From a virus: DNA of 64,000 bases. The notes under the pieces were generated by a model. It made no database searches. It was not told the DNA's origin and was given only the letters and a program-made list of their open reading frames with translations. Positions 46,013 to 53,759 of the stretch are shown here, in pieces. The position numbers and the translations under genes are program-made. The stretch is taken from IMG/VR virus record IMGVR_UViG_3300021197_001653, positions 40,435 through 104,434 of that record, one strand, 5' to 3'. The stretch's first letter is position 1, and each line of letters starts with the position of its first letter.

Positions 46013-47554
46013 TTAATTATTTTTTATTCTATCTCTAATTTCAAAGAGACTTACTTGATTATATAATTGTCCATCTTGGAATATTACTTTAAGTTCACCT
46101 TTAGCTTCAGATTCCCAATCTTGTTCATTTAATAGAACATACTTACCATCTGTTTCAATAACTGATAATAAACCTTTAGCTGATTTCTTAGAACCATCTC
46201 CAGTTTTAGGGTCTTTAAATATAGATTTACCTACTTTGATAATATCTGGCATTCCTGATGAACATACATTTTTAAAACATTCCTTTTTAAATTCTACATA
46301 TGTAGCTTTAAAAGCTTGACCATGGCTATCTCTAGTATTAAATTGATAAGTAAAACTACCAATTCCAGCTACCCAATTAATAGAAGCAAAACCTTTATCC
46401 ATTAATCTTTGGCAGATTTGATTAGCTCTATCATAAGTAATAGCATCACCATATATTAATCCTACATGTTCATCTAAAAGTTTAAAACCTTTTTCTGTTT
46501 CTGTAGTACCAAATATTTCAGATAATATTTCAATAGCACCTTTATGTTCAGGTGTATCAGGTATATTTTTATAATCACCACAAATAATATCTACTGGATT
46601 ACCACTATCAGGTCTAAATACTACTTTACCATTTCTAGCCATAATAGCTTCTTTTCTCTGAGGAACTACTTCTGTTAAAAATTTCCAGAAATCAAATCCA
46701 TCACAAACTATTGAAACAATACCTGTTGGAAACTTTTCTAAAATAGCATCTAAATAAGCTAATTCTTCTCCATCTTTAGGATTAAAATAAGCACATTGAA
46801 CTGAATGTTCTGTTGCAGGGACACTAGTTTGTACTAAATTAAATTTATCCCAATCGTTCTGACCTGAATCATAATAATATTGAGCATCTAAATAAGATGA
46901 AACTGTATCTCCACCACTAAATGATGTATCGTGCCCTAAACCTATTGAACTTGATGCTTCCCAACCAAAGTCTCCTCTGGCACTAAAATCATGTCCTTGA
47001 AATTGAACAAAATCAGTATTACCTACTGTTTTTATTGCATAATCTTCAAATAATAATCTATAATCATTAGCTATAGTAGCTGTAGTAACTTGATGCCATA
47101 TTTCAGATGACATATAAGTTTCTAAGTAATTGGTTAACCAATAACATTTTGGATCAGTATTATACATTGTCATGTATGGTACTCCAAATGGCACTTTAGA
47201 ACCCTCTGGTAAACCTTTGATAACTAATGGTAAATAACCTAATTTATGTAAATAAGATAAATGATCTACAGCATATTCAGCACCAGTGAATGATGTTAAT
47301 TGCTTTTTAATAAAATTCATTACATCATCATGTGGTAAGTCAAAGAAATCTTGAAATTTATCTTTCAATAATCTCACTAGTCTTTGTTGACCAAATGATA
47401 TTACATAATCTTTATTAGGTCCTTTATAATGTTTACAATGTCTTGCTGTTGCATTACTATACACAGTTACTGTATTAGATGGATACATTTGTCTATGAAA
47501 CAATTTATATGCGTCTAATAATAATACTATTAATCTTAAGTGTTCTCTTTTCAT
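46013..47554 (-). CDS. Nicotinamide phosphoribosyltransferase-like enzyme (NAMPT/Namat type)
   Basis: 513 residues, full length for the family. HDFSARG and the loop SFSGGDTVS (about 190-220), TEHSVQ (near 248) with the family His, FRPDSGNPVD (near 319) for the phosphoribosyl group, and a Gly-rich GIGSFTYQ region are all present. Classical NAMPT joins nicotinamide and PRPP to NMN. In the phage NARP1 pathway a NAMPT-like enzyme (Namat) instead joins nicotinamide to ADP-ribose pyrophosphate and gives NAD+ directly. A PRPP-synthetase-like partner is encoded about 1.1 kb upstream in the same operon. Confidence 0.88.
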   Translation of the reverse strand: MKREHLRLIVLLLDAYKLFHRQMYPSNTVTVYSNATARHCKHYKGPNKDYVISFGQQRLVRLLKDKFQDFFDLPHDDVMNFIKKQLTSFTGAEYAVDHLSYLHKLGYLPLVIKGLPEGSKVPFGVPYMTMYNTDPKCYWLTNYLETYMSSEIWHQVTTATIANDYRLLFEDYAIKTVGNTDFVQFQGHDFSARGDFGWEASSSIGLGHDTSFSGGDTVSSYLDAQYYYDSGQNDWDKFNLVQTSVPATEHSVQCAYFNPKDGEELAYLDAILEKFPTGIVSIVCDGFDFWKFLTEVVPQRKEAIMARNGKVVFRPDSGNPVDIICGDYKNIPDTPEHKGAIEILSEIFGTTETEKGFKLLDEHVGLIYGDAITYDRANQICQRLMDKGFASINWVAGIGSFTYQFNTRDSHGQAFKATYVEFKKECFKNVCSSGMPDIIKVGKSIFKDPKTGDGSKKSAKGLLSVIETDGKYVLLNEQDWESEAKGELKVIFQDGQLYNQVSLFEIRDRIKNN

Positions 47555-47555
47555 G

Positions 47556-48452
47556 TTAAAAATTATAAATTAGAAATTCAGATATATGCATTGGTTTCAT
47601 CATTAAATGTTTTACATTCTCTAATGTAGCATGTGTATCATCTATTAATGTTACTTGATGTTTTTTTAATTTGTAAAATTGACGCAAATTTTCAAGCATT
47701 TCTGCTTTATGTCTACCAGAATTTACAAAATGTCTACGATCTTTTGGTATATTATAATGTTTATCTAACCATTTCATTTTTTCAATATAAGAAAATGAAT
47801 TTGGTATAGCTGATAAAATATACAATTTATGTTTTGCTGGGTCTAAAGCATTTAATTTATCTATCACCATTTGTACAGGTGGTAAATATTTAAATAATTG
47901 ACTGTTAACAAAATCTATTTTACCATTTATTTTAGGTAAAGTAGTTAATGCAGCTAATACACCATCCATATCTATAAAAATATGTTCATGTGTAAAAAAT
48001 TCTATAACTGATATTTTATTAACTAAATTAGATAATATTTGAAATTGGGCATTTTCTTTTGCAGATTTTTCTATAATAGCTTCAACAGGAACTTTTCTTT
48101 CCCTAATTGAATTTCTTTTTAAACACACTTCAATAGGTGTTTTAATATGTATTAATTCTACATAATAACCTTTTTCTTGAAGCATTTTTATAATTCTTGT
48201 TGTATAAGAATTATTAATACCTCCACCGTCCATTATCAATTGTATTTTTTCATCTGATAATAAATTCATAACTTTTTCAGCTTTCTTAACACTCCATTCA
48301 TGAAGTAAAAAAGCTTTATTTGGGTTATAATCTTTATGAGATTCCTTATATGCATCTGCTGACACAATCTTATAATCTCTTACATTATCTTCCACATTAA
48401 GCCAGGAACTTTTACCTGCTAATGGAAGACCCATTAAAATTTTTGCTTTCAT
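47556..48452 (-). CDS. Polynucleotide kinase/phosphatase-like protein (P-loop kinase plus HAD)
   Basis: 298 residues in two domains. The N-terminal P-loop is GLPLAGKS (8-15), and Arg-rich ERKVPVEAI (118-126) acts as lid. The C-terminal HAD-type phosphatase has DMDG (161-164), SAIP (near 215) and LIDDTH (near 275-280). Kinase first and HAD second is the order of T4 polynucleotide kinase-phosphatase, used to repair cut tRNA or DNA ends. Alternatively it phosphorylates and dephosphorylates nicotinamide or nucleoside compounds, since it sits between the NAMPT-like and PRPP-synthetase-like genes with only 1 nt spacing to the former. Confidence 0.75.
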   Translation of the reverse strand: MKAKILMGLPLAGKSSWLNVEDNVRDYKIVSADAYKESHKDYNPNKAFLLHEWSVKKAEKVMNLLSDEKIQLIMDGGGINNSYTTRIIKMLQEKGYYVELIHIKTPIEVCLKRNSIRERKVPVEAIIEKSAKENAQFQILSNLVNKISVIEFFTHEHIFIDMDGVLAALTTLPKINGKIDFVNSQLFKYLPPVQMVIDKLNALDPAKHKLYILSAIPNSFSYIEKMKWLDKHYNIPKDRRHFVNSGRHKAEMLENLRQFYKLKKHQVTLIDDTHATLENVKHLMMKPMHISEFLIYNF

Positions 48453-48459
48453 TTTTTAT

Positions 48460-48618
48460 TTATTTTTTAATCCATTTATTAAAAACTACGGGATAATTCT
48501 TAACATTATCAACACTTTTTGGTGTTTTACCACATTTACATTTTGGTATTGACATTGCAAATCGTTCTATTTTTATTATTTGTTTACAACAAGTATATAA
48601 TCTTGGTTTACCATACAT
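48460..48618 (-). CDS. Small Cys-rich (zinc-ribbon-like) protein
   Basis: 52 codons from ATG 48618. Cys10-Cys11 and Cys27-x-Cys29-Gly (YTCC..., PKCKCGK) suggest a minimal metal-binding knuckle, with a basic tail ending KWIKK. It occupies the gap between two long genes, starting 1 nt after the PRPP-synthetase-like stop and ending 7 nt before the kinase gene. It may be an RNA- or protein-binding helper. Confidence 0.5.
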   Translation of the reverse strand: MYGKPRLYTCCKQIIKIERFAMSIPKCKCGKTPKSVDNVKNYPVVFNKWIKK

Positions 48619-48619
48619 A

Positions 48620-49474
48620 TTAAAACATTTTTATAATTTCTAAATTTTTAGGCATACCTTTAATTATATCAGAACCACCTTTTTCTCTAACTTCTTGATA
48701 ATGATAAGTATCAAATTTACTATTAGTTGTAAATACTTTATCAAAATAATTAGTAACTGGATCATTACCTAAATCTTGTACAGTCATATGACTTACAGCT
48801 AAATAGAGTTTGCCCACGTTACAATCTTTTAACATAGTAGCTAATCCTTTAAAAGTACCACCATATACAGATATATCATCTATAATAAGGATATCTTTAC
48901 CTCCAAAATTAATTCTTGGTAAATTTTGACTTAATTTAGTTTTACCATCTTTATCATAAGTACGTGACTTACTTGCAGAAGCTGTTTCCCCCTTCCAATC
49001 TAACTTTTCACAAAGTTTCATTAAAGGTTTAAATCCACCCGCATCAGAAGACATTAATATTAAACTTTCTACAAAATCTTTTTTTGAACCTTTAATATCT
49101 TTAGCACGTTTAATCATTACTCTTTTAATAAAATCACTGTTATCAATAATCTCTACATTATCCATCATAGCTTCTACTACTTCAGGATTATGTGGATGAA
49201 ATATCTTGAAATTAGCGTTTATCCCATTAAGAAATTTACATACTAATTTTAAACCACTTGATTCTCCTGTATTAAATCTTCTATCTGCTTGAGCATCTAA
49301 TAAATTTGGTATGATTATAGTAGGTTTATTTTTATGTACATTCCAATAAGCATCCACTGCTTGATTTAAGTGCCATAAACTTTCATAACCATTTATTCTA
49401 AATGAATTATTATGTAATCCAACAGATATATTATTTACATAACTACTCCCATCTGGGTATTTGTTTATTTCCAT
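48620..49474 (-). CDS. PRPP-synthetase-like enzyme (candidate Adps of a NARP1 pathway)
   Basis: 284 residues. IPNLLDAQADRRF (55-67) matches the PYxPxxRQDR loop region, FHPHNPEVVEAM (93-104) the pyrophosphate-transfer segment, and DILIIDDISVYGGTFKG (about 195-211) the ribose-phosphate loop. Bacterial PRPP synthetases (about 315 aa) are longer. In NARP1-encoding phages the enzyme of this annotation, Adps, pyrophosphorylates ADP-ribose made by NAD+-destroying defences. With the NAMPT-like gene it could regenerate NAD+. The alternative is plain PRPP supply for NMN synthesis. Confidence 0.82.
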   Translation of the reverse strand: MEINKYPDGSSYVNNISVGLHNNSFRINGYESLWHLNQAVDAYWNVHKNKPTIIIPNLLDAQADRRFNTGESSGLKLVCKFLNGINANFKIFHPHNPEVVEAMMDNVEIIDNSDFIKRVMIKRAKDIKGSKKDFVESLILMSSDAGGFKPLMKLCEKLDWKGETASASKSRTYDKDGKTKLSQNLPRINFGGKDILIIDDISVYGGTFKGLATMLKDCNVGKLYLAVSHMTVQDLGNDPVTNYFDKVFTTNSKFDTYHYQEVREKGGSDIIKGMPKNLEIIKMF

Positions 49475-49475
49475 A

Positions 49476-49643
49476 TTAATTTATTGTTTTATTTACCATT
49501 CTTATAAATCCTCTTATAAAACATAAGAGACTTAATATTTTCATATCAGCTCCATAAAATATAATTCCTAATGTATAAAAAGGCATTATAACAAACGATA
49601 CCGCTGTTATTACTATCCAAGCTAATATTTCATATATATTCAT
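49476..49643 (-). CDS. Small membrane protein
   Basis: 55 codons from ATG 49643. One or two hydrophobic helices (ILAWIVITAVSFVIMPFYTLGIIFY, then ILSLLCFIRGF) and a short basic tail. It fits exactly between its neighbours with 1-nt gaps, which argues that it is a real gene. Confidence 0.5.
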   Translation of the reverse strand: MNIYEILAWIVITAVSFVIMPFYTLGIIFYGADMKILSLLCFIRGFIRMVNKTIN

Positions 49644-49644
49644 C

Positions 49645-50208
49645 TTAAGTCATTTTAATTCTTAATTTTTTAATTGTTTTATGACAATACTTTATTTGGT
49701 GAATACAATCATGTATTGCATTATGTTTCTCACCAACAAATTTCATATTCTTCTTTATTTCTGGTATCATACAGCTTGTAGTTCTAACATCACGTTCTAA
49801 CCAAGTATTCCAAAAGGCATTGAATGTGTATCCAATACTTTTTCTATACCAACCGTTTAATATACCAATGTCAAATCTGTTTGAATTACCCCACACTTTA
49901 ATTTTTTTATTGTCTTTAAGACTATTAAAATATTTTTGGAATTCTATACCAACTTCAACATATGTATTTTTACTTTTAGATAGCTTTTGGAACAAAGTTT
50001 CATTTGTTCTGTGCCACCATGCTAATGTACCTTTATCAAATTTATACCCATTTTTTATTTGATGGTCTAAATTAATAGACATCTCAAACACATTCTTAGA
50101 TATATCACCTGTATTTATATTAAAAGGTACAGCTGCTATTTGGATTATAGCACAACCAGGCTCTCTACCTGCTGTTTCTATATCCAGCATTAAATCTGTA
50201 TACTTCAT
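49645..50208 (-). CDS. DEDD-type 3'-5' exonuclease
   Basis: 187 residues. Asp9 and Glu11 (LMLDIETAG), WGNSNRFDIGIL (near 107-118; second Asp), and HNAIHDCIHQIKY (near 162-174; third Asp with His one turn before) give the DEDDh layout of RNase T / Rv2179c-like exonucleases. It is a stand-alone exonuclease, not the PolB proofreading domain. Possible roles are RNA or ssDNA end trimming. It follows the dATP/dGTP hydrolase gene by 3 nt. Confidence 0.82.
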   Translation of the reverse strand: MKYTDLMLDIETAGREPGCAIIQIAAVPFNINTGDISKNVFEMSINLDHQIKNGYKFDKGTLAWWHRTNETLFQKLSKSKNTYVEVGIEFQKYFNSLKDNKKIKVWGNSNRFDIGILNGWYRKSIGYTFNAFWNTWLERDVRTTSCMIPEIKKNMKFVGEKHNAIHDCIHQIKYCHKTIKKLRIKMT

Positions 50209-50211
50209 CTC

Positions 50212-50532
50212 CTACTTCAAATTTTTATCAATATATCTGTCATCCATATCTTTTCTGAATAGATGCATATATGATAGGAACATTGCATTACATAATATAT
50301 GTCCAACATGTTCTATTTTACTCTCTGGGTCATTGTCTTCACCGTCTATAAACGCATTTAAATGCCTTTGTAGGCTCTCACACGTTTCAGTGATACTAAC
50401 CCCTTTCTTCCAATTATTTGGGCTGTATTTCTTAGCTCCAAACATTAGTACTTTAATCATTGGTTCCATAGCTTTCCAGCTTATCAATGACCATTTTAAC
50501 TTACCTTCATTAAATCTATCTCCTTGCTCCAT
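50212..50532 (-). CDS. dATP/dGTP diphosphohydrolase-like (DUF5664, MazG-related)
   Basis: 106 residues. GDRFNEGKLKW (4-14), MEPMIKVLMFGAKKY (22-36), NNWKKG and a helix LQRHLNAFIDGEDNDPES... HVGHIL form the all-alpha DUF5664 domain, in which Glu and Asp residues hold magnesium. Members hydrolyse dNTPs such as dATP and dGTP; in diaminopurine phages the relative is MazZ. No PurZ-like gene is visible in the window, so ordinary nucleotide-pool control is more likely. Confidence 0.72.
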   Translation of the reverse strand: MEQGDRFNEGKLKWSLISWKAMEPMIKVLMFGAKKYSPNNWKKGVSITETCESLQRHLNAFIDGEDNDPESKIEHVGHILCNAMFLSYMHLFRKDMDDRYIDKNLK

Positions 50533-50544
50533 TGTTAAAATTTA

Positions 50545-50582
50545 TAAAAAATATGCAAAGGCTACTTAAAACCCTTGCATAT
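50545..50582 (-). terminator. Terminator after the 35-codon ORF and dnaB 3' exon
   Basis: Minus strand ATATGCAA-GG / CC-TTTGCATAT with one mismatch and a 10-nt loop, followed by TTTTTTATAAATTTT. It lies between the helicase unit and the dATP/dGTP hydrolase gene. Confidence 0.6.
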
Positions 50583-50593
50583 TATATATTTAT

Positions 50594-50701
50594 CTAGTAA
50601 TTGTATCTACTAGCTCTTTTCCAAATCATTCTAGGGGTATTTCTATATAACCCAACGATTCTGTTTTTAAAATAATTATCTCTAATTTGCGGTGTTACCA
50701 T
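50594..50701 (-). CDS. Small basic ORF
   Basis: 35 codons from ATG 50701 (MVTPQIRDNYFKNRIVGLYR...), Arg and Tyr rich, starting 5 nt after the dnaB stop and ending before a terminator. It could be a DNA-binding peptide. The neat fit supports it, but its size leaves doubt. Confidence 0.4.
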   Translation of the reverse strand: MVTPQIRDNYFKNRIVGLYRNTPRMIWKRASRYNY

Positions 50702-50705
50702 TTAT

Positions 50706-51653
50706 TTATCTTATTGTATTTACAAAATCATAAACTTGTTTCATATTTACTTCATCTTTTGGTAAAGGTAGCTCTTTAAAGTAATTCACTGCACCATCAA
50801 AATATAATGGGCAGATAGTACCAGCACCGCCTTCTCTACCACCTAAAATTTCTAAGAATCTAATATTATCTTTAAAAAATCTAATATCATAATCTTTGTA
50901 TTCAGGTATTTCATGTCTAAAAGGATTAAATAATCCTAATATAACATCAGCATCTCTCTGGGTAAGTTTACAATCCCCTAATCCATCTAAACTAGGTTTA
51001 AGCTTGTTAGCTTTAAAATTATCTAAACTCTCTTGAGAAGATGCTTGCTGTTGTATTACTACAAGTGAATATTTATATTTGTTACGTAGTCTAATTAAAT
51101 AATCTGACGATAATTTAACAATAGATGCATGTAAACCCATTTGTTTACCATCTATACTCTCCGTGGAGATTAAACTAATATGGTCAATAAAAACCATAAC
51201 ATATTCATCTGGATCATTTGGTTCATAATAATCATCAATCTCTTTTTCAAAGAGCTCACCTGTTTTATTATTTACAAATTCAACTTTCTTAGTATGTTGT
51301 GTTCCATTATTAACCGCATATTCTCTAACAAATTTATATATACCTGTTGGATTTCTAATATCATCAATGAATTCAACTATTTCTTCAATTTTCTCAAAAT
51401 AAGGTTTATATTTCTCAATAACTTCTAATACGTTATCTGGTAATACATTATCTTCCTTGGTACTTCTTAAATCTTTAGGTGCTATTCTTATTCCCTCTTT
51501 TACATAAAGTATATTAGAGAATGCTGATAACATTTTTTGTTCTTTAGACATCTCTAAAGTAAAATAAAATATTTTTAATCTTATGTTTAAGTCGTTATCT
51601 ACGACTTGTTGAATAGTATTATACAGATAAAGCCAATCAGCTATCTGCGTTTT
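50706..51653 (-). CDS. dnaB: Replicative DNA helicase DnaB, 3' exon
   Basis: 315 codons and stop, beginning KTQIADWLYLYN, the second half of the Walker A motif. It holds the rest of the RecA-like motor: FYFTLEMSKEQKM (catalytic Glu), Walker B VMVFIDHIS, and the VVIQQQAS strand. It has no usable start of its own: the only upstream start-like codon (TTG 51656) would give a protein without a P-loop. Joined to 55228-55398 it makes a 372-residue helicase with an intact ANSKVGKT motif (residues 52-59), the normal short form in crAss-like phages without the N-terminal DnaG-binding domain. Confidence 0.85.
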   Translation of the reverse strand, partial: KTQIADWLYLYNTIQQVVDNDLNIRLKIFYFTLEMSKEQKMLSAFSNILYVKEGIRIAPKDLRSTKEDNVLPDNVLEVIEKYKPYFEKIEEIVEFIDDIRNPTGIYKFVREYAVNNGTQHTKKVEFVNNKTGELFEKEIDDYYEPNDPDEYVMVFIDHISLISTESIDGKQMGLHASIVKLSSDYLIRLRNKYKYSLVVIQQQASSQESLDNFKANKLKPSLDGLGDCKLTQRDADVILGLFNPFRHEIPEYKDYDIRFFKDNIRFLEILGGREGGAGTICPLYFDGAVNYFKELPLPKDEVNMKQVYDFVNTIR

Positions 51654-51660
51654 CAATTTG

Positions 51661-52053
51661 TTACTTATTAAATATAGAATTGTATAGATTTTCTAAATAC
51701 TCTGGTGTATATTTACCATAATTTGAAAATCTAAAGGTGTTTTTATACCTATTAGTTACTCGTTCTTCAGATACACACCAAAATTTATGTTTATGAGTAT
51801 ATTTGAAAAACACTATATTTTTAATATCAGGGCATCTATATGCTCTAAATTGTTGTGATACTAAGCATTCCATTAATAATGCTTCACTCACACCTTTAAA
51901 TCTATATAATTTAAATAAATCTCCAAAAGTTCTTCTTGCATATATTTTATCATCATTTTTAAAAAGTTTAAATTTAAAATAATCTAAAACTACATTTCTA
52001 GGTCTACTTGGGCATTTATTATTTAAGTCCTTTATTAATTCTTCTTTATTCAT
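51661..52053 (-). CDS. Intron-carried hypothetical protein, three-copy family
   Basis: 130 residues, last gene in the intron; its stop codon is 7 nt before the 3' splice site. The region YARRTFGDLFKLYRF ... FRAYRCPDIKNIVFF resembles the cores of the proteins at 41775 and 53760 (Arg pair, helix, strand ending in Cys). No homing-endonuclease motif (LAGLIDADG, GIY-YIG, HNH) is seen. It may be phage cargo captured by the intron or a new type of mobility protein. Confidence 0.55.
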   Translation of the reverse strand: MNKEELIKDLNNKCPSRPRNVVLDYFKFKLFKNDDKIYARRTFGDLFKLYRFKGVSEALLMECLVSQQFRAYRCPDIKNIVFFKYTHKHKFWCVSEERVTNRYKNTFRFSNYGKYTPEYLENLYNSIFNK

Positions 52054-52127
52054 TTTTTTCTATATTTAATTGGTTCAGTCATTTCTGCTGAACTCTATAA
52101 TTTATAATAAAAAAATATAAAAATTAA

Positions 52128-52769
52128 TTAATCAACACAATTTAATAACCATGTTTTAATAGTATTACCACTGTTGCTATTTATAGCTGTTTCATGAGAG
52201 TCTGTTAACTCTTCTAACCCAGTATCAACAATACTAAAACGATTATGATTTGTATTTGTAGATAACACTGCCATACAACTAGTGTTCTCTTTAATTAATT
52301 CAAAACAAGTTTTAGATATATGTGTTGTTAATTCACGTCTTTCCTCTGCATTTATAGTATTAAACCTTTGACCAAAGTTATAAATAGATGTAGAAAAAGC
52401 ATTTAAATTATATATTTGATTTACACCACAACTAATCTCTGAACCACTTAAAGATAAACTGGGGCTAGCATTATAATTTCTTCTACCAACATTATATGTG
52501 ATATCAAAATCATATGCACGACCTACATCCATATTAATAACAAGCGCTTCTTTAATAGAATCTAATGTTGGATTAACAACAGGTTCTTCTACTACTTCCT
52601 CAACAATTGCTTGTCTAATTTCTTCAAATAATTTCTTTGAATAAGAAGCTATTTTATTCTTATCATTTTCTATATTATACATATCTCTTGTACTCCCTAA
52701 TATAATATAAGGATTACCTTTTGTTAATGCATAATTTTTAGCATTAATACAAGTTACTTGTTTTGCCAT
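52128..52769 (-). CDS. Intron-carried hypothetical protein, in the P9 loop
   Basis: 213 residues, soluble, Asn, Ser and Thr rich, with an acidic linker (IVEEVVEEPVVNPT, about 55-68) between two domains. The C-terminal domain is predicted alpha/beta (NVGRRNYNASPSLSL, SCGVNQIYNL, EERRELTTHIS). No recognised motif. The gene is enclosed between the two strands of the P9 stem, suggesting insertion into a terminal RNA loop where it does not disturb the ribozyme. Confidence 0.55.
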   Translation of the reverse strand: MAKQVTCINAKNYALTKGNPYIILGSTRDMYNIENDKNKIASYSKKLFEEIRQAIVEEVVEEPVVNPTLDSIKEALVINMDVGRAYDFDITYNVGRRNYNASPSLSLSGSEISCGVNQIYNLNAFSTSIYNFGQRFNTINAEERRELTTHISKTCFELIKENTSCMAVLSTNTNHNRFSIVDTGLEELTDSHETAINSNSGNTIKTWLLNCVD

Positions 52770-52828
52770 TTTAATTAATTTTTTAAATTTTTATTGTTTA
52801 TATTTATAGTTCGGACTGTCTCATCAAC

Positions 52829-53086
52829 CTAACTACACATACATGTATTGTCTCCTCCACATTTACATTCATTAGGTTGCTCATTGTCAGTCTCTACACC
52901 GTTTTGTAATTTTTTTAATATTAAATATTTAATATCCTTAAAAGGAGTATCTTTTTCAATATCCTTTTTTACTAGAGATATTAAATAACCAATATCTTTA
53001 TTATCAATTGACGGCACGGGATTGTCTTTAATTTTGTCATTTTTTATGACACTTTTAACTTGCTCACTATTTTTATCGCTAGTCAT
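52829..53086 (-). CDS. Doubtful ORF overlapping the intron core
   Basis: 85 codons (MTSDKNSEQVKSVIKND...). Its DNA contains the Q box, P6, R box and most of P8 of the group I core; the stop codon itself lies in the 3' strand of P8. The Cys-rich end (CKCGGDNTCMCS) is therefore explained by ribozyme sequence rather than by metal binding. A short real protein could still be coded here, since its helical middle looks protein-like and it overlaps the upstream gene by 4 nt (ATGA). Confidence 0.3.
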   Translation of the reverse strand: MTSDKNSEQVKSVIKNDKIKDNPVPSIDNKDIGYLISLVKKDIEKDTPFKDIKYLILKKLQNGVETDNEQPNECKCGGDNTCMCS

Positions 53087-53721
53087 TTTATTCTAGGTAT
53101 TAATAAATTTCTTTGTAATTCTGCATATTTTTCAGATTTACTTACCATTAATTTAATAGTACTTATCGTTAACTTATTTTTAGAAACAGGTTTAAATAAA
53201 TTATTTATATAACCATTTGTATTCAATTTGTCAATAAATTGATTCCAGCTTCTATATGTATAAAAATGATTTAGTCTATTATTTACAGGTACAACATCCA
53301 TACTATTACGAATACTTGAACCACCACTTGAATAATGGGCTAATAAAATAGCATTATATGGTTTCACACCATTATCTATCAAATCAACCATTTTAACTAA
53401 TATTTTCTTTAATGTTCTAGTTCTAACATACCTACATAATTTAAAAAAGATTCTTTGATTTTTATTTTTAAATTTAATTTTACTTTCAAATATAAAACTT
53501 TCTTCTTTAATATTATGCAATTGCATTATTTTATCAAATTTCTTAAATAAAGTAATTAATAAAGTACATTCTTCTTTACTACCTGTAAATTTATGAATAT
53601 GGTGATTTTGATAACCATCACTACAATTCATATACATATGTATACTATATACATTACCACTACGCCATTTATTATTACACGATGATGGTATTCTAGTCAT
53701 TTTTGTTAAACTTGTTGCCAT
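53083..53721 (-). CDS. Intron-carried hypothetical protein
   Basis: 212 residues, very basic. Cys and His occur in the first 45 residues (SSCNNKW, MNCSDGYQNHHIHKF); a Lys/Arg-rich helix follows (CRYVRTRTLKKILVKM, about 105-120). The overall charge suggests nucleic-acid binding. It is not a recognisable HNH or GIY-YIG enzyme, though the N-terminal HHIH cluster could be tested as a degenerate His-Me motif. It lies between the P4 5' strand and the Q box of the intron core. Confidence 0.55.
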   Translation of the reverse strand: MATSLTKMTRIPSSCNNKWRSGNVYSIHMYMNCSDGYQNHHIHKFTGSKEECTLLITLFKKFDKIMQLHNIKEESFIFESKIKFKNKNQRIFFKLCRYVRTRTLKKILVKMVDLIDNGVKPYNAILLAHYSSGGSSIRNSMDVVPVNNRLNHFYTYRSWNQFIDKLNTNGYINNLFKPVSKNKLTISTIKLMVSKSEKYAELQRNLLIPRIK

Positions 53722-53759
53722 TTTTTATTTTTTTAAAGAGTTTCCCCGTTAGCTAATAT

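Larger units (their letters stand above)
52073..53749 (-). ncRNA. Group I intron catalytic core elements, dispersed around genes
   Basis: Minus-strand elements in order: ACGGGGAAACUC (53749-53738; 5' strand of P4, like the P box), CCCGUGCC (53020-53013; Q box, pairs ACGGG/CCCGU), GGUGUAGAGACUG (52900-52888; R box, 5' strand of P7 = GACUG), CAACCUAA (52879-52872) with UUAGGUUG (52832-52825) as P8, AUGAGACAGUCC (52824-52813; S box, 3' strand of P7 = CAGUC), and CUAUAA (52809-52804) with UUAUAG (52100-52095) as P9 enclosing the 213-aa gene. A P9.1-like hairpin is at 52073-52093. The order matches group I introns; the gene at 53083 sits in the P4-P5 side loop. Confidence 0.72.

Noticed and set aside
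50212-50532. Evidence for a diaminopurine (Z) genome
   Set aside because: A DUF5664/MazZ-like hydrolase alone is common in phages with normal bases. No PurZ-like synthetase is in the window, and the polymerase is family B rather than the DpoZ type.
52829-52870. Cys-rich tail CKCGGDNTCMCS as a peptide substrate of the amidoligase system
   Set aside because: The bases lie within the P8 region of the group I core, so the Cys codons are better explained by RNA structure; the ORF itself is doubtful.
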